DNA from: Actinobacteria bacterium OV450
Lineage (GTDB): Bacteria > Actinomycetota > Actinomycetes > Streptomycetales > Streptomycetaceae
DNA: 45,989 nt
NCBI GenBank assembly: GCA_001298555.1
Contig: LJCW01000347.1
Span: forward strand, 1 to 45,989
Direction: 5' to 3'
This document shows, piece by piece, positions 7,171 to 16,782 of the stretch. A program made the position numbers and the translations under genes. The notes beneath the pieces were generated by a model, which worked only from the letters and a program-made list of their open reading frames with translations, was not told where the DNA came from and searched no databases. How positions within the stretch are numbered: position 1 is the first letter of the stretch; each line of letters begins with the position of its first letter.

Positions 7171-7178
7171 AAGTAGGG

Positions 7179-7184
7179 AGCCTA
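7179..7184 (-). promoter_or_regulatory. -10 hexamer TAGGCT of the Fic-like gene
   Basis: TAGGCT on the minus strand ends 8 bases before the ATG, so a transcript would begin at or next to the start codon. No clear -35 is seen. Confidence 0.5.
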
Positions 7185-7279
7185 CGCACTGGACGCCCAT
7201 GGCACCGACCCCTCCTTGGAGTGGTCTTCTTCACTTACGGGCACCACGCGCAGCGACCGAGCGGCTACTCTTGGTGAAC

Positions 7280-8335
7280 ATGAAGATCGCTTTCGTGGGA
7301 AAGGGCGGCAGTGGCAAGACGACCCTGTCCTCCCTCTTCATCCGCCACCTCGCCGCCAATGAGGCCCCCGTCGTCGCGGTGGACGCCGACATCAACCAGC
7401 ACCTGGGCGCTGCACTCGGACTCGCCGAGGACGAGGCGGCCGCGCTGCCCGCCCTGGGCGCGCACCTGCCACTGATCAAGGAGTACCTGCGGGGTTCCAA
7501 CCCGCGCATCGCCTCCGCCGACACCATGATCAAGACGACCCCGCCCGGCGCCGGATCGCGGCTGCTGCGGGTCACTGAGGACAACCCGGTGTACGAGGCC
7601 TGCGCGCGCACGGTGCTGCTCGACGGGGGGCCGGTCCGGCTGATGGCCACCGGGCCGTTCACCGAATCGGACCTCGGGGTCGCCTGCTACCACTCCAAGG
7701 TCGGGGCGGTGGAACTGTGCCTCAACCACCTGGTCGACGGCCCGGACGAATACGTGGTGGTCGACATGACCGCCGGGTCGGACTCCTTCGCCTCGGGCAT
7801 GTTCACCCGTTTCGACGTGACCTTCCTGGTCGCGGAGCCGACCCGCAAGGGCGTCTCCGTCTACCGCCAGTACAAGGAGTACGCCCGGGACTTCGGGGTG
7901 GTCCTCAAGGTCATCGGCAACAAGGTGCAGGGCACGGACGACATCGAGTTCCTGCAGGACGAGGTCGGCGAGGACCTGCTCGTGACCGTCGGGCACTCGG
8001 ACTGGGTGCGGGCGATGGAGAAGGGCCGCCCCGCTGCGTTCGAGCTGCTGGAGGCGAGCAACCGGCTCGCCCTCCAGGCACTCCAGGACGCGGCGGACGA
8101 CTCGTACGCCCACCGCGACTGGGACCGCTACACCGAGCAGATGGTCCACTTCCACCTGCGCAACGCGGAGAGCTGGGGCAACGCCAAGACCGGGGCCGAC
8201 CTGGCTGCCCAGATCGACCCCGGTTTCGTCCTGCGGGAGAGCGCCGCCGGCGGGCCGGCGGACCCGGAGCCCTCGGCCGCCGAGCTGGTCAGTCCTCGCC
8301 CGAACCCTCTTCGGCCGGCTCCGCAGCCTGCTTGA
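7280..8335 (+). CDS. MinD/CooC-type P-loop ATPase
   Basis: 351 residues. Start at ATG 7280, preceded by TACTCT (7266-7271) 8 bases away and no good ribosome site. MKIAFVGKGGSGKTTLSSLF is a deviant Walker A with the signature Lys of the SIMIBI class; DADINQHLG (about residues 35-43) is the switch, and VVVDMTAGSDS (about 158-168) fills the Walker B region. Relatives such as CooC insert metals into enzymes or position protein complexes as ATP-driven dimers. No neighbouring metalloenzyme points to a client. The C-terminus (roughly the last 16 residues, Pro-rich) is encoded in the same DNA as the end of the convergent lipoprotein gene and may be a recent extension. Cytoplasmic. Confidence 0.8.
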   Translation: MKIAFVGKGGSGKTTLSSLFIRHLAANEAPVVAVDADINQHLGAALGLAEDEAAALPALGAHLPLIKEYLRGSNPRIASADTMIKTTPPGAGSRLLRVTEDNPVYEACARTVLLDGGPVRLMATGPFTESDLGVACYHSKVGAVELCLNHLVDGPDEYVVVDMTAGSDSFASGMFTRFDVTFLVAEPTRKGVSVYRQYKEYARDFGVVLKVIGNKVQGTDDIEFLQDEVGEDLLVTVGHSDWVRAMEKGRPAAFELLEASNRLALQALQDAADDSYAHRDWDRYTEQMVHFHLRNAESWGNAKTGADLAAQIDPGFVLRESAAGGPADPEPSAAELVSPRPNPLRPAPQPA

Positions 8336-9599
8336 CCGCGGGGGCGGCCGGCTTGGCCGGCGGCCCCGCCGTCAGGAACTTCGCCCAGCCCTCCTTGGGC
8401 GCCTCGCCGACATCGAGGCCGCGCATCCACTCCAGGACCTTCGGGTCCTGGGCGTCCAGCCAGTCGACCAGCTCGCGGAACGGCACGCAGCGGACCTCCT
8501 TCTTGGTGCACATCGACTTGATGGAGTCCTCGACGGCCCTCATGTAGGTGCCGCCGTTCCACGACTCGAAGTGGTTGCCGATGATCAGCGGCGCGCGGTT
8601 GCCCTCGTAGACCCGGTCGAAGGCCTGCTGGAGGCCCTCGCGCATCTGCTCGCCCCAGTACTCGTGCTGCGAGGGATCGCCCTGCGTGGTCGTGCCGGAC
8701 TGGTTGACCAGGTAGTTGTAGTCCATGCTCAGCGTCTCGAAGGCCCGGCCGGGCATGGGCACCAGCTGGAGCGGGACGTCCCACAGGCCGTCCGTCTTCT
8801 TCGGCCAGATCTGCTTGCTGATGCCGCTGGAGTCGTAGCGGAAGCCCATGTCCTTGGCCGCCAGCATGAAGTTCTTCTGGCCCTCCAGGCAGGGGGTGCG
8901 GGCGCCGATGAGCTCCTTGTCGTAGTCGAAGGGGAGCGGCTCCATGCCCTTGAGGCCCGGCGTGTTCGTCTTCCAGTTCTTGACGAAGGCCTTGGCCTGG
9001 TTGATCTCGCTCTTCCACTCCGGCACGGACCAGGTGCCGACACCGCGGTCGGGGCCGCAGAAGTGCCCGTTGAAGTGGGTGCCGATCTCGTTGCCCTCAA
9101 GCCAGGCGCCGCGGACCTGGGTCGCCGTGTCCTTGATGCCCTGGACATCACCGAAGCCGATGTCGGAGAGGCCGGAGTCGTGCTGCGGGGCCGTATAGAG
9201 GGAACGTTTCTCCTCCGGGAGCATGTACACGCCGCTGAGGAAGTACGTCATCCGGGCGTTGTACTCCTTGCCGACCTCGCGGAAGTGCGAGAAGAGCTTC
9301 TGCCTGTCCTCGCCGGCGCCGTCCCACGAGAACACCACGAACTGCGGCGGCTTCTCGCCGGGCTTCAGCCTCTGCGGCTTCTGCACGTTCGGCTGCCGGC
9401 CCGTGTACGCCGTCGAGCCGTCGCCGATCAGCCGCTCGACGCTGCCGGGGGCCGCCTCCGGCGCCGCCGCACCCTTCTTGCCGTTCGGCCCCCCGGGGGA
9501 GCGGGGCTTGGCGGGTTCCGAGGTGCTGCACCCGGCGACGCCCAGCACCAGCGCCGTGGCGACCAGGCCGCCGGCGATCTTCTTCGTGGCGGCGATCAT
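8289..9599 (-). CDS. Lipoprotein with polysaccharide-deacetylase-like fold
   Basis: 436 residues from the ATG at 9597-9599, preceded by GAGGAGAGG; upstream in-frame codons would place a charged leader before the signal peptide. Residues 1-25 are a lipoprotein signal: basic start, hydrophobic core and lipobox VAGC followed by STSEP. A Pro/Gly/Lys linker follows, then a catalytic-fold region with VVFSWDGAG (in place of the TFDDG of NodB enzymes), TYFLSGVYML, and GTHFNGHF, which keeps the HxxxH metal-ligand pattern. IIGNHFESWNGGTY near the end resembles the late His motif. Family knowledge: such enzymes remove acetyl groups from cell-wall or extracellular glycans. Because the first Asp motif differs, activity is uncertain. 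The gene overlaps the convergent ATPase by 47 bases. Confidence 0.7.
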   Translation of the reverse strand: MIAATKKIAGGLVATALVLGVAGCSTSEPAKPRSPGGPNGKKGAAAPEAAPGSVERLIGDGSTAYTGRQPNVQKPQRLKPGEKPPQFVVFSWDGAGEDRQKLFSHFREVGKEYNARMTYFLSGVYMLPEEKRSLYTAPQHDSGLSDIGFGDVQGIKDTATQVRGAWLEGNEIGTHFNGHFCGPDRGVGTWSVPEWKSEINQAKAFVKNWKTNTPGLKGMEPLPFDYDKELIGARTPCLEGQKNFMLAAKDMGFRYDSSGISKQIWPKKTDGLWDVPLQLVPMPGRAFETLSMDYNYLVNQSGTTTQGDPSQHEYWGEQMREGLQQAFDRVYEGNRAPLIIGNHFESWNGGTYMRAVEDSIKSMCTKKEVRCVPFRELVDWLDAQDPKVLEWMRGLDVGEAPKEGWAKFLTAGPPAKPAAPAVKQAAEPAEEGSGED

Positions 9600-9780
9600 C
9601 CGTCCACCTCTCCTCGCAGTTCCATCGCGGGTCTTACGCGCCGCAACGTCCCATGCGGTCCGCCGTGAAGATGATGTGACAAGCCGTACAAAATGCTTAA
9701 TCACCCCTGGGGGCTAATTCCTAGGCCATTTGCTCCCATTCCGCATCGTTTTCCTTTACTCTCCATTACCTTTCATTTAC

Positions 9781-9805
9781 TGAGTGTTGAGACTGAGTGT
9801 GAGAC
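9781..9805. repeat. Direct repeat TGAGTGTTGAGAC / TGAGTGTGAGAC upstream of sulP-CA
   Basis: Two adjacent 12-13 base copies (9781-9793 and 9794-9805) differing by one base, 39 bases before the transporter start, in a 100-base AT-rich stretch between two divergent genes. Position suits an operator; no regulator can be named. Confidence 0.4.
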
Positions 9806-9843
9806 TCCCGCCGCTTCATCCCTCCGCAGAGGAGACGGGACCT

Positions 9844-12318
9844 ATGACAGCCACATCCCCCACGCCCCTCGTCGAAGACCTCGACCAGCCCGGCGGCAAG
9901 CCCGGCGGCGAGGCCGGCACCACGGCCGGGCGCGCCACCGGCAGCCGCGCCGGCGGCGCACCCGGCAAGGGACACCGCGCCGACCTGCACGCCGACCTCT
10001 CCGCCTCCCTGACCGTCTTCCTGATCGCCCTGCCGCTCTCCCTCGGCATCGCCCTGGCCACCGGCGCCCCGCTCCAGGCGGGCCTGGTCGCCGCGGCCGT
10101 CGGGGGGATCGTCGCCGGGCGCCTGGGCGGCACCCCCCTCCAGGTGAGCGGACCGGCGACCGGACTCACGGTCGTCACCGCCGAGTTGATCCAGCGCTAC
10201 GGATGGCGCACGACGTGCGCCATCACCGTGCTCGCCGGCTGCTGTCAGCTGGCGCTGGCCGCGCTGCGCACGGCCCGGTCCGCGCTCATGGTCAGCCCGG
10301 CCGTAGTGCACGGCATGCTCGCGGGCGTCGGCGTCACGATCGCGCTGGCCCAGCTGCACATCGTCCTCGGCGGCACTCCGCAGAGCTCCGCGATCGCCAA
10401 CGTCAAGGGACTGCCCGCCCAGTTGGCCGATCTGCATCCGGCCGCGATCGCCGTCAGCGCCCTGACCCTGGCCGTCCTGCTCGCCTGGCCGAGGCTGCCC
10501 GGGCGGGTGGGGCTCGCCCTGCGCAAGGTCCCGGCCGCCCTGGCCGCCGTCGCCACGGCAACGGCGTTCGCCGCACTGGCCGGGCTCACCCTGCCCCGGG
10601 TGGACCTGCCGTCCTGGCGCAGCCACGTGCTGCCCGAGCTCCCCGAGGGTCCCGTCCTCGGCCTCGTCGCGGCTGTCCTGACGGTCACGCTCGTCGGCAG
10701 CGTGGAATCCCTGCTGTCCGCCGTGGCCACCGACAAGCTGATCGCCTCGCATCGGCGCACGGGCAACCGCCCGCCGCGCGCCGACCTCAACCGCGAACTG
10801 CGCGGACAGGGTGCGGCGAACATCCTCTCCGGGGCACTGGGCGGCCTGCCGGTCGCGGGCGGGGCCGTCCGCAGCGTGGCCAACGTCAAGTCCGGGGCCG
10901 TCAGCCGCCGGTCGGTCATGCTGCACGGGCTGTGGATCCTGCTCGCGGCCGGACTCCTCGACCCGGTCCTCGACCTGATCCCGCTCGCGGCGCTGGCCGC
11001 GCTGGTGATGGCGCTGGGCGTACGGATGGTGAGCGCCACGCACCTGCGGACCGTCACACGGCACCGCGAGATCGTGGTCTACGTGACGACCATCGCGGCG
11101 GTGGTGCTCGGCGGGGTCCTGCTGGGGGTCGCCATCGGCATCGCGGTGGCCGTCGCGATCGCCCTGCACCGGCTGGCCCGGACCCGGATCACGGTGGAGG
11201 TGTCCGAGGGGGTCCACCGGGTGTGGGCGCGCGGGCAGTTGACCTTCCTCGCGGTGCCGCGCCTGAGCCGGGTCCTCAACCAGATCCCGCCCGGCAGCCG
11301 GGTGGTGGTGGAGCTGGACGGCTCGTTCATGGACCACGCGGCGTACGAGACGCTGCAGGACTGGCAGGACGCCCACCTGGTCCACGGGGGCTCACTCGAG
11401 ATCACCGGCCGCTCCACCACCCGGACGGGCGGGGCGGACCGCGCCGACCGCTCGCAGCGCGGGGCGCACCACTGCTGCCGCCCCTGGACCCCGTGGATGA
11501 ACCACTGCGACCACCGGCCCGCTGCCGAGCCTACGATCCCCGGCGCGGCCCCCGCCCCCGACGCCATGGAGAGCGTGGAGCCGCCGGCCCCGCGCCGCCG
11601 CCGGGGCGCCGGCCAGCTGGCCAGCGGCATCAGCGCCTTCCAGCGGGACACCGCGCCGCACGTGCGCGACGAGCTGGCGCGACTGGCCCGGGAGGGGCAG
11701 CGGCCCTCACAGCTCTTCCTGACCTGCGCGGACTCCCGCCTGGTGACCAGCATGATCACGGCCAGCGGCCCCGGTGACCTGTTCACGGTCCGCAACGTCG
11801 GCAACCTGGTCCCCCTGCCGGGCGCCGAGGCCACGGACGACTCCGTCGCGGCGGCGATCGAGTATGCGGTGGACGTGCTGAAGGTGGACAGCATCACGGT
11901 GTGCGGGCACTCGGGCTGCGGTGCGATGCAGGCGCTGCTGAACTCCGCACCCGGGGCCCCCATGACCCCGCTGCGCCGGTGGCTGCGGCACGGACTGCCC
12001 AGCCTGGAGCGGATGCGCAGCCGCCACCACGCCTGGGCGCGGATCGCGGGCCGGCTCCCGGCGGACGCCGTGGAGCAGCTGTGCCTGACCAATGTGGTGC
12101 AGCAGCTGGAGCACCTGCGGGCGCACGAGTCGGTGGCCCGGCGGCTCGCGGAGGGCACGCTGGAGCTGCACGGGATGTACTTCCACGTGGGTGAGGCCCA
12201 GGCGTACCTGCTGTCAGAGGGCGAGGACTTCTTCGACTGCCGGGTCTTCGACAGCGTCGGACACGGCGGTGGACACGACGGCCACGTCATCGGGCAGGGT
12301 GTCGGACAACATGTCTGA
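9844..12318 (+). CDS. SulP-family anion transporter fused to beta-carbonic anhydrase
   Basis: 824 residues; ATG 9844 follows GAGGAGACGGGACCT. A Gly/Pro-rich cytoplasmic leader (1-45) precedes a SulP transporter with about ten membrane segments, including the conserved GGTPLQVSGPATGL. A STAS-like domain follows (about residues 465-520, VVVELDGSFMDHAAYETLQD). A charged linker leads to a beta-carbonic anhydrase: zinc ligands Cys628 and Asp630 in TCADSR, His689 and Cys692 in GHSGCGAM. Such fusions are thought to import bicarbonate (or sulfate) and interconvert CO2 and bicarbonate at the membrane, supplying carboxylases or balancing pH. NhaA downstream fits an ion/pH theme. A terminator-like hairpin at 12401-12436 ends the gene. 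The domain order is known in actinobacteria and not unique. Confidence 0.92.
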   Translation: MTATSPTPLVEDLDQPGGKPGGEAGTTAGRATGSRAGGAPGKGHRADLHADLSASLTVFLIALPLSLGIALATGAPLQAGLVAAAVGGIVAGRLGGTPLQVSGPATGLTVVTAELIQRYGWRTTCAITVLAGCCQLALAALRTARSALMVSPAVVHGMLAGVGVTIALAQLHIVLGGTPQSSAIANVKGLPAQLADLHPAAIAVSALTLAVLLAWPRLPGRVGLALRKVPAALAAVATATAFAALAGLTLPRVDLPSWRSHVLPELPEGPVLGLVAAVLTVTLVGSVESLLSAVATDKLIASHRRTGNRPPRADLNRELRGQGAANILSGALGGLPVAGGAVRSVANVKSGAVSRRSVMLHGLWILLAAGLLDPVLDLIPLAALAALVMALGVRMVSATHLRTVTRHREIVVYVTTIAAVVLGGVLLGVAIGIAVAVAIALHRLARTRITVEVSEGVHRVWARGQLTFLAVPRLSRVLNQIPPGSRVVVELDGSFMDHAAYETLQDWQDAHLVHGGSLEITGRSTTRTGGADRADRSQRGAHHCCRPWTPWMNHCDHRPAAEPTIPGAAPAPDAMESVEPPAPRRRRGAGQLASGISAFQRDTAPHVRDELARLAREGQRPSQLFLTCADSRLVTSMITASGPGDLFTVRNVGNLVPLPGAEATDDSVAAAIEYAVDVLKVDSITVCGHSGCGAMQALLNSAPGAPMTPLRRWLRHGLPSLERMRSRHHAWARIAGRLPADAVEQLCLTNVVQQLEHLRAHESVARRLAEGTLELHGMYFHVGEAQAYLLSEGEDFFDCRVFDSVGHGGGHDGHVIGQGVGQHV

Positions 12319-12400
12319 ACGATGACCGAATCGCCGTCACCCGCGGTTCCTGATCATGGACGCGAGTGAACCGATACCCTCCGGTGTCCGTGCCACGGAG

Positions 12401-12436
12401 TGGCCCCTCCCCGCAGCCTGCAGCGGGGAGGGGCCA
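12401..12436 (+). terminator. Intrinsic terminator after the SulP-CA gene
   Basis: Perfect 14-bp stem TGGCCCCTCCCCGC / GCGGGGAGGGGCCA with an 8-base loop, followed by TTCT. It lies 83 bases after the stop and before the acs promoter. Confidence 0.75.
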
Positions 12437-12461
12437 TTCTGCGCGTGGGCCCAGCCGTGCT

Positions 12462-12477
12462 ATAGGTCTAAACCAAT
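12462..12477. promoter_or_regulatory. DasR-like operator (dre) overlapping the likely acs promoter
   Basis: The core AGGTCTAAACCA (12464-12475) matches the central 12 bases of the DasR site TGGTCTAGACCA at 10 positions and the 16-base consensus at 12. It overlaps TATAGGT, a plausible -10, and lies about 85 bases upstream of acs. DasR is the GntR-type N-acetylglucosamine-responsive regulator of Streptomyces, whose targets include amino-sugar and central-carbon genes. Binding here is inferred. Confidence 0.45.
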
Positions 12478-12561
12478 TTTCGGCTACCCCTTGTCACCGG
12501 GGCCGCCGACTGATGAGCTATGCCCGGGGACACAACGGACACCCTGGGAAAGGGAGATGTC

Positions 12562-14517
<1,956 letters not shown>

Positions 14518-14542
14518 GCGGCACCCTGAGCGACACCGCGGG

Positions 14543-14577
14543 AAGGGGCGTCCGGCGCATCGCGCCGGACGCCCCTT
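14543..14577 (+). terminator. Intrinsic terminator after acs
   Basis: Perfect 16-bp stem AAGGGGCGTCCGGCGC (14543-14558) and its complement (14562-14577), loop ATC, then TTCG. It starts 26 bases after the acs stop. Confidence 0.85.
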
Positions 14578-14725
14578 TCGCACATAAAGTGAAGATCGCC
14601 GGATTCGCCCTCGCGTACTCCTGTAAAATATTGAAAGCGTAAACAGCAAGTCCCCAGGGTGCGCCGGGAAGTCTGGTCGGCAACGAGTTCCGCCATGCCG
14701 TCCAACCCCCCGGAGGTGTCCCCTC

Positions 14726-16159
14726 GTGGCCGCGCCCAGCCCCACCGACCACCACGGCCGCAAGTTCCTCGGCAGGCTCTCCCTGCCCGAGCGGCGCTTC
14801 GTGGCCGACGCCCTGCGCGCCGAGACCGTCGGCGGTGTGCTCCTTCTGGTGGCCGCCGTCGCCGCCCTGTTGTGGGCGAACATCCCCGGGCTCTCCGCCA
14901 GCTACGTCACCGTCAGCGACTTCCACATCGGCCCCGCCGCCCTCGGCCTGGACCTCTCGATCCAGCACTGGGCTGCCGACGGCCTCCTCGCGATCTTCTT
15001 CTTCGTCGCCGGCATCGAACTCAAGCGCGAGCTCGTCGCGGGCGATCTGCGCGACCCCAAGGCGGCCGCCCTCCCGGTGATCGCCGCCGTCTGCGGCATG
15101 GCCGTGCCCGCGCTGGTCTACGTAATCGTCAACACGGCCGGCGGCGGCTCGATGAACGGCTGGGCGGTCCCGACCGCCACCGACATCGCCTTCGCCCTCG
15201 CCGTCCTCGCGGTCATCGGCACCTCGCTGCCCTCCGCCCTGCGCGCCTTCCTGCTGACCCTCGCCGTCGTCGACGACCTCTTCGCCATCATGATCATCGC
15301 GGTGTTCTTCACCAGCGAGATCGACTTCCCGGCGCTCGGCGGCGCGCTCGCCGGCCTCGTCCTCTTCTGGATCCTGCTTCGCAAGGGCGTCCAGGGCTGG
15401 TACATCTACGTCCCGCTCGCCCTGGTCATCTGGGGCCTGATGTACAACAGCGGGGTCCACGCCACCATCGCCGGTGTCACCATGGGCCTGATGCTCCGCT
15501 GCACCCGCCGGGAGGGCGAGAGCAGCTCCCCCGGCGAGCACATCGAACACCTCGTCCGGCCCATCTCGGCCGGCCTCGCCGTCCCGCTCTTCGCCCTGTT
15601 CTCCGCGGGGGTCGCCCTCTCCGACCAGGCCATCGCCCAGGTCTTCACCCGCCCCGAGACGCTCGGCGTCCTCCTCGGCCTGGTGATCGGCAAGGCGGTG
15701 GGCATCTTCGGCGGCACGTGGCTGGCCGCCCGGTTCACGAAGGCGGAGCTCAACGAGGACCTGGCCTGGCCGGACGTGCTCGCCGTGGCCTCCCTCGCCG
15801 GCATCGGCTTCACCGTCTCACTCCTCATCGGCGAGCTCGCCTTCACCGGAGACCCGGCCCTCACCGACGAGGTCAAGGCCGCGGTCCTGATCGGCTCGCT
15901 CATCGCCGCCGTCGTGGCGAGCGTCATGCTCAAACTCCGCAACCGCAAGTACCGGGCCCTCACCGAGGACGAGGACCGCGACGAGGACCTCGACGGCATC
16001 CCGGACGTCTACGAGCAGGACAAGCCGGAGTACCACCTGCGGATGGCGAAGATCTACGAGGAGAAGGCCGCGGAGCACCGCCGCAGGGCCCAGACCGCCG
16101 CGGCCGCCGCGCACAAAGCAGCAGCCGGGTCCAACGCCGAGGGCGACCGTCCGGCATGA
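14726..16159 (+). CDS. nhaA: Na+/H+ antiporter NhaA
   Basis: 477 residues; the GTG at 14726 lies downstream of GGAGGTG. Eleven to twelve membrane helices. The hallmark pair Asp183-Asp184 in AVVDDLFAI corresponds to the essential double Asp of E. coli NhaA, and WAVPTATDIAFALAVLA carries the assembly-motif Thr-Asp. FFFVAGIELKRELVAGDL is also typical. NhaA exchanges two protons for one sodium and protects against salt and alkali. The C-terminal cytoplasmic tail (about 415-477) is highly charged, ends Ala-rich and is longer than in E. coli, as usual in streptomycetes; it may sense pH or bind partners. The gene is followed within 165 bases by a small membrane-protein gene on the same strand. Confidence 0.95.
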   Translation: MAAPSPTDHHGRKFLGRLSLPERRFVADALRAETVGGVLLLVAAVAALLWANIPGLSASYVTVSDFHIGPAALGLDLSIQHWAADGLLAIFFFVAGIELKRELVAGDLRDPKAAALPVIAAVCGMAVPALVYVIVNTAGGGSMNGWAVPTATDIAFALAVLAVIGTSLPSALRAFLLTLAVVDDLFAIMIIAVFFTSEIDFPALGGALAGLVLFWILLRKGVQGWYIYVPLALVIWGLMYNSGVHATIAGVTMGLMLRCTRREGESSSPGEHIEHLVRPISAGLAVPLFALFSAGVALSDQAIAQVFTRPETLGVLLGLVIGKAVGIFGGTWLAARFTKAELNEDLAWPDVLAVASLAGIGFTVSLLIGELAFTGDPALTDEVKAAVLIGSLIAAVVASVMLKLRNRKYRALTEDEDRDEDLDGIPDVYEQDKPEYHLRMAKIYEEKAAEHRRRAQTAAAAAHKAAAGSNAEGDRPA

Positions 16160-16228
16160 TCTGAACTGACGCCCAGACGGCGCGGGACAGCCGCCGCCAC
16201 GGCGCCGGACGGACGAAGCGCGGCGACA

Positions 16229-16297
16229 GCACGACCACCGCACGCACGACGACCGCACGACCACGCACGACCACCGCATGCACGACGACCGTACGAC
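16229..16297. repeat. Two 33-base imperfect direct repeats with 36-base period
   Basis: 16229-16261 and 16265-16297 differ at only two positions and are separated by CAC. They lie in the untranslated gap between nhaA and the holin-like gene, ending 26 bases before that start. The words are CACGACCACCGCA and GCACGACGACCG, suggesting expansion of a 12-base ancestor. No protein product is indicated. Confidence 0.8.
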
Positions 16298-16323
16298 GGC
16301 AGATGACAGAGGGAGAGAGAGCG

Positions 16324-16782
16324 ATGAGCGCAGGGGACCAAGGGGCGCAGGGAGCCGAGCGCACACTCGGCCAGCTGGTCGCCTCGGCCACCGCCGAGAT
16401 GTCCGCCCTGGTGCACGACGAGATCGCCCTCGCCAAGGCGGAGATCCGCCAGGACGTCAAGCGCGCGGGCGTCGGCGGCGCCGCCATCTCCGTCGCAGGG
16501 GTGTTCGCACTGTTCTCCCTGCCCGTGCTGAGCTTCGCCGCGGCGTACGGGATCCACAACCTCGGGCTCGGGCTCGCCTGGTCGTTCCTCATCGTCGGCG
16601 TCGCGTTCCTGCTGCTCGCAGGCCTGCTGTCGCTGATGGCCATGTCGAAGTTCAAGAAGGTCAAGCCGCCGGAGAAGACCATCGCCTCGGTCAAGCAGAC
16701 CGCGGCGGTCGTCGGGACCGTCAAGCCGCATCCGCGGCCGGTCAGTGACCAGGCCGTGGGTGTGGCACGCTCGTCCTCATGA
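16324..16782 (+). CDS. Phage-holin-family-like (DUF1469/Holin-X) small membrane protein
   Basis: 152 residues; ATG 16324 after a GAGGGAGAGAGAG ribosome site. An N-terminal amphipathic segment (TLGQLVASATAEMSALVHDEIALAKAEIRQDVKRAG) leads to two membrane helices (about 55-78 and 85-108) and a basic C-terminal tail. This layout is that of the actinobacterial phage-holin-III-like/DUF1469 proteins, which are chromosomal genes and not evidence of a phage. Function unknown; the amphipathic helix may interact with membranes or a partner. The last codon overlaps the next gene as ATGA, so the two are translationally coupled. Confidence 0.8.
   Translation: MSAGDQGAQGAERTLGQLVASATAEMSALVHDEIALAKAEIRQDVKRAGVGGAAISVAGVFALFSLPVLSFAAAYGIHNLGLGLAWSFLIVGVAFLLLAGLLSLMAMSKFKKVKPPEKTIASVKQTAAVVGTVKPHPRPVSDQAVGVARSSS

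Noticed and set aside
16324..16782. Phage holin as a sign of a prophage
   Set aside because: The protein family is named after phage holins, but these small membrane proteins are chromosomal core genes in actinobacteria; no other phage gene is nearby.
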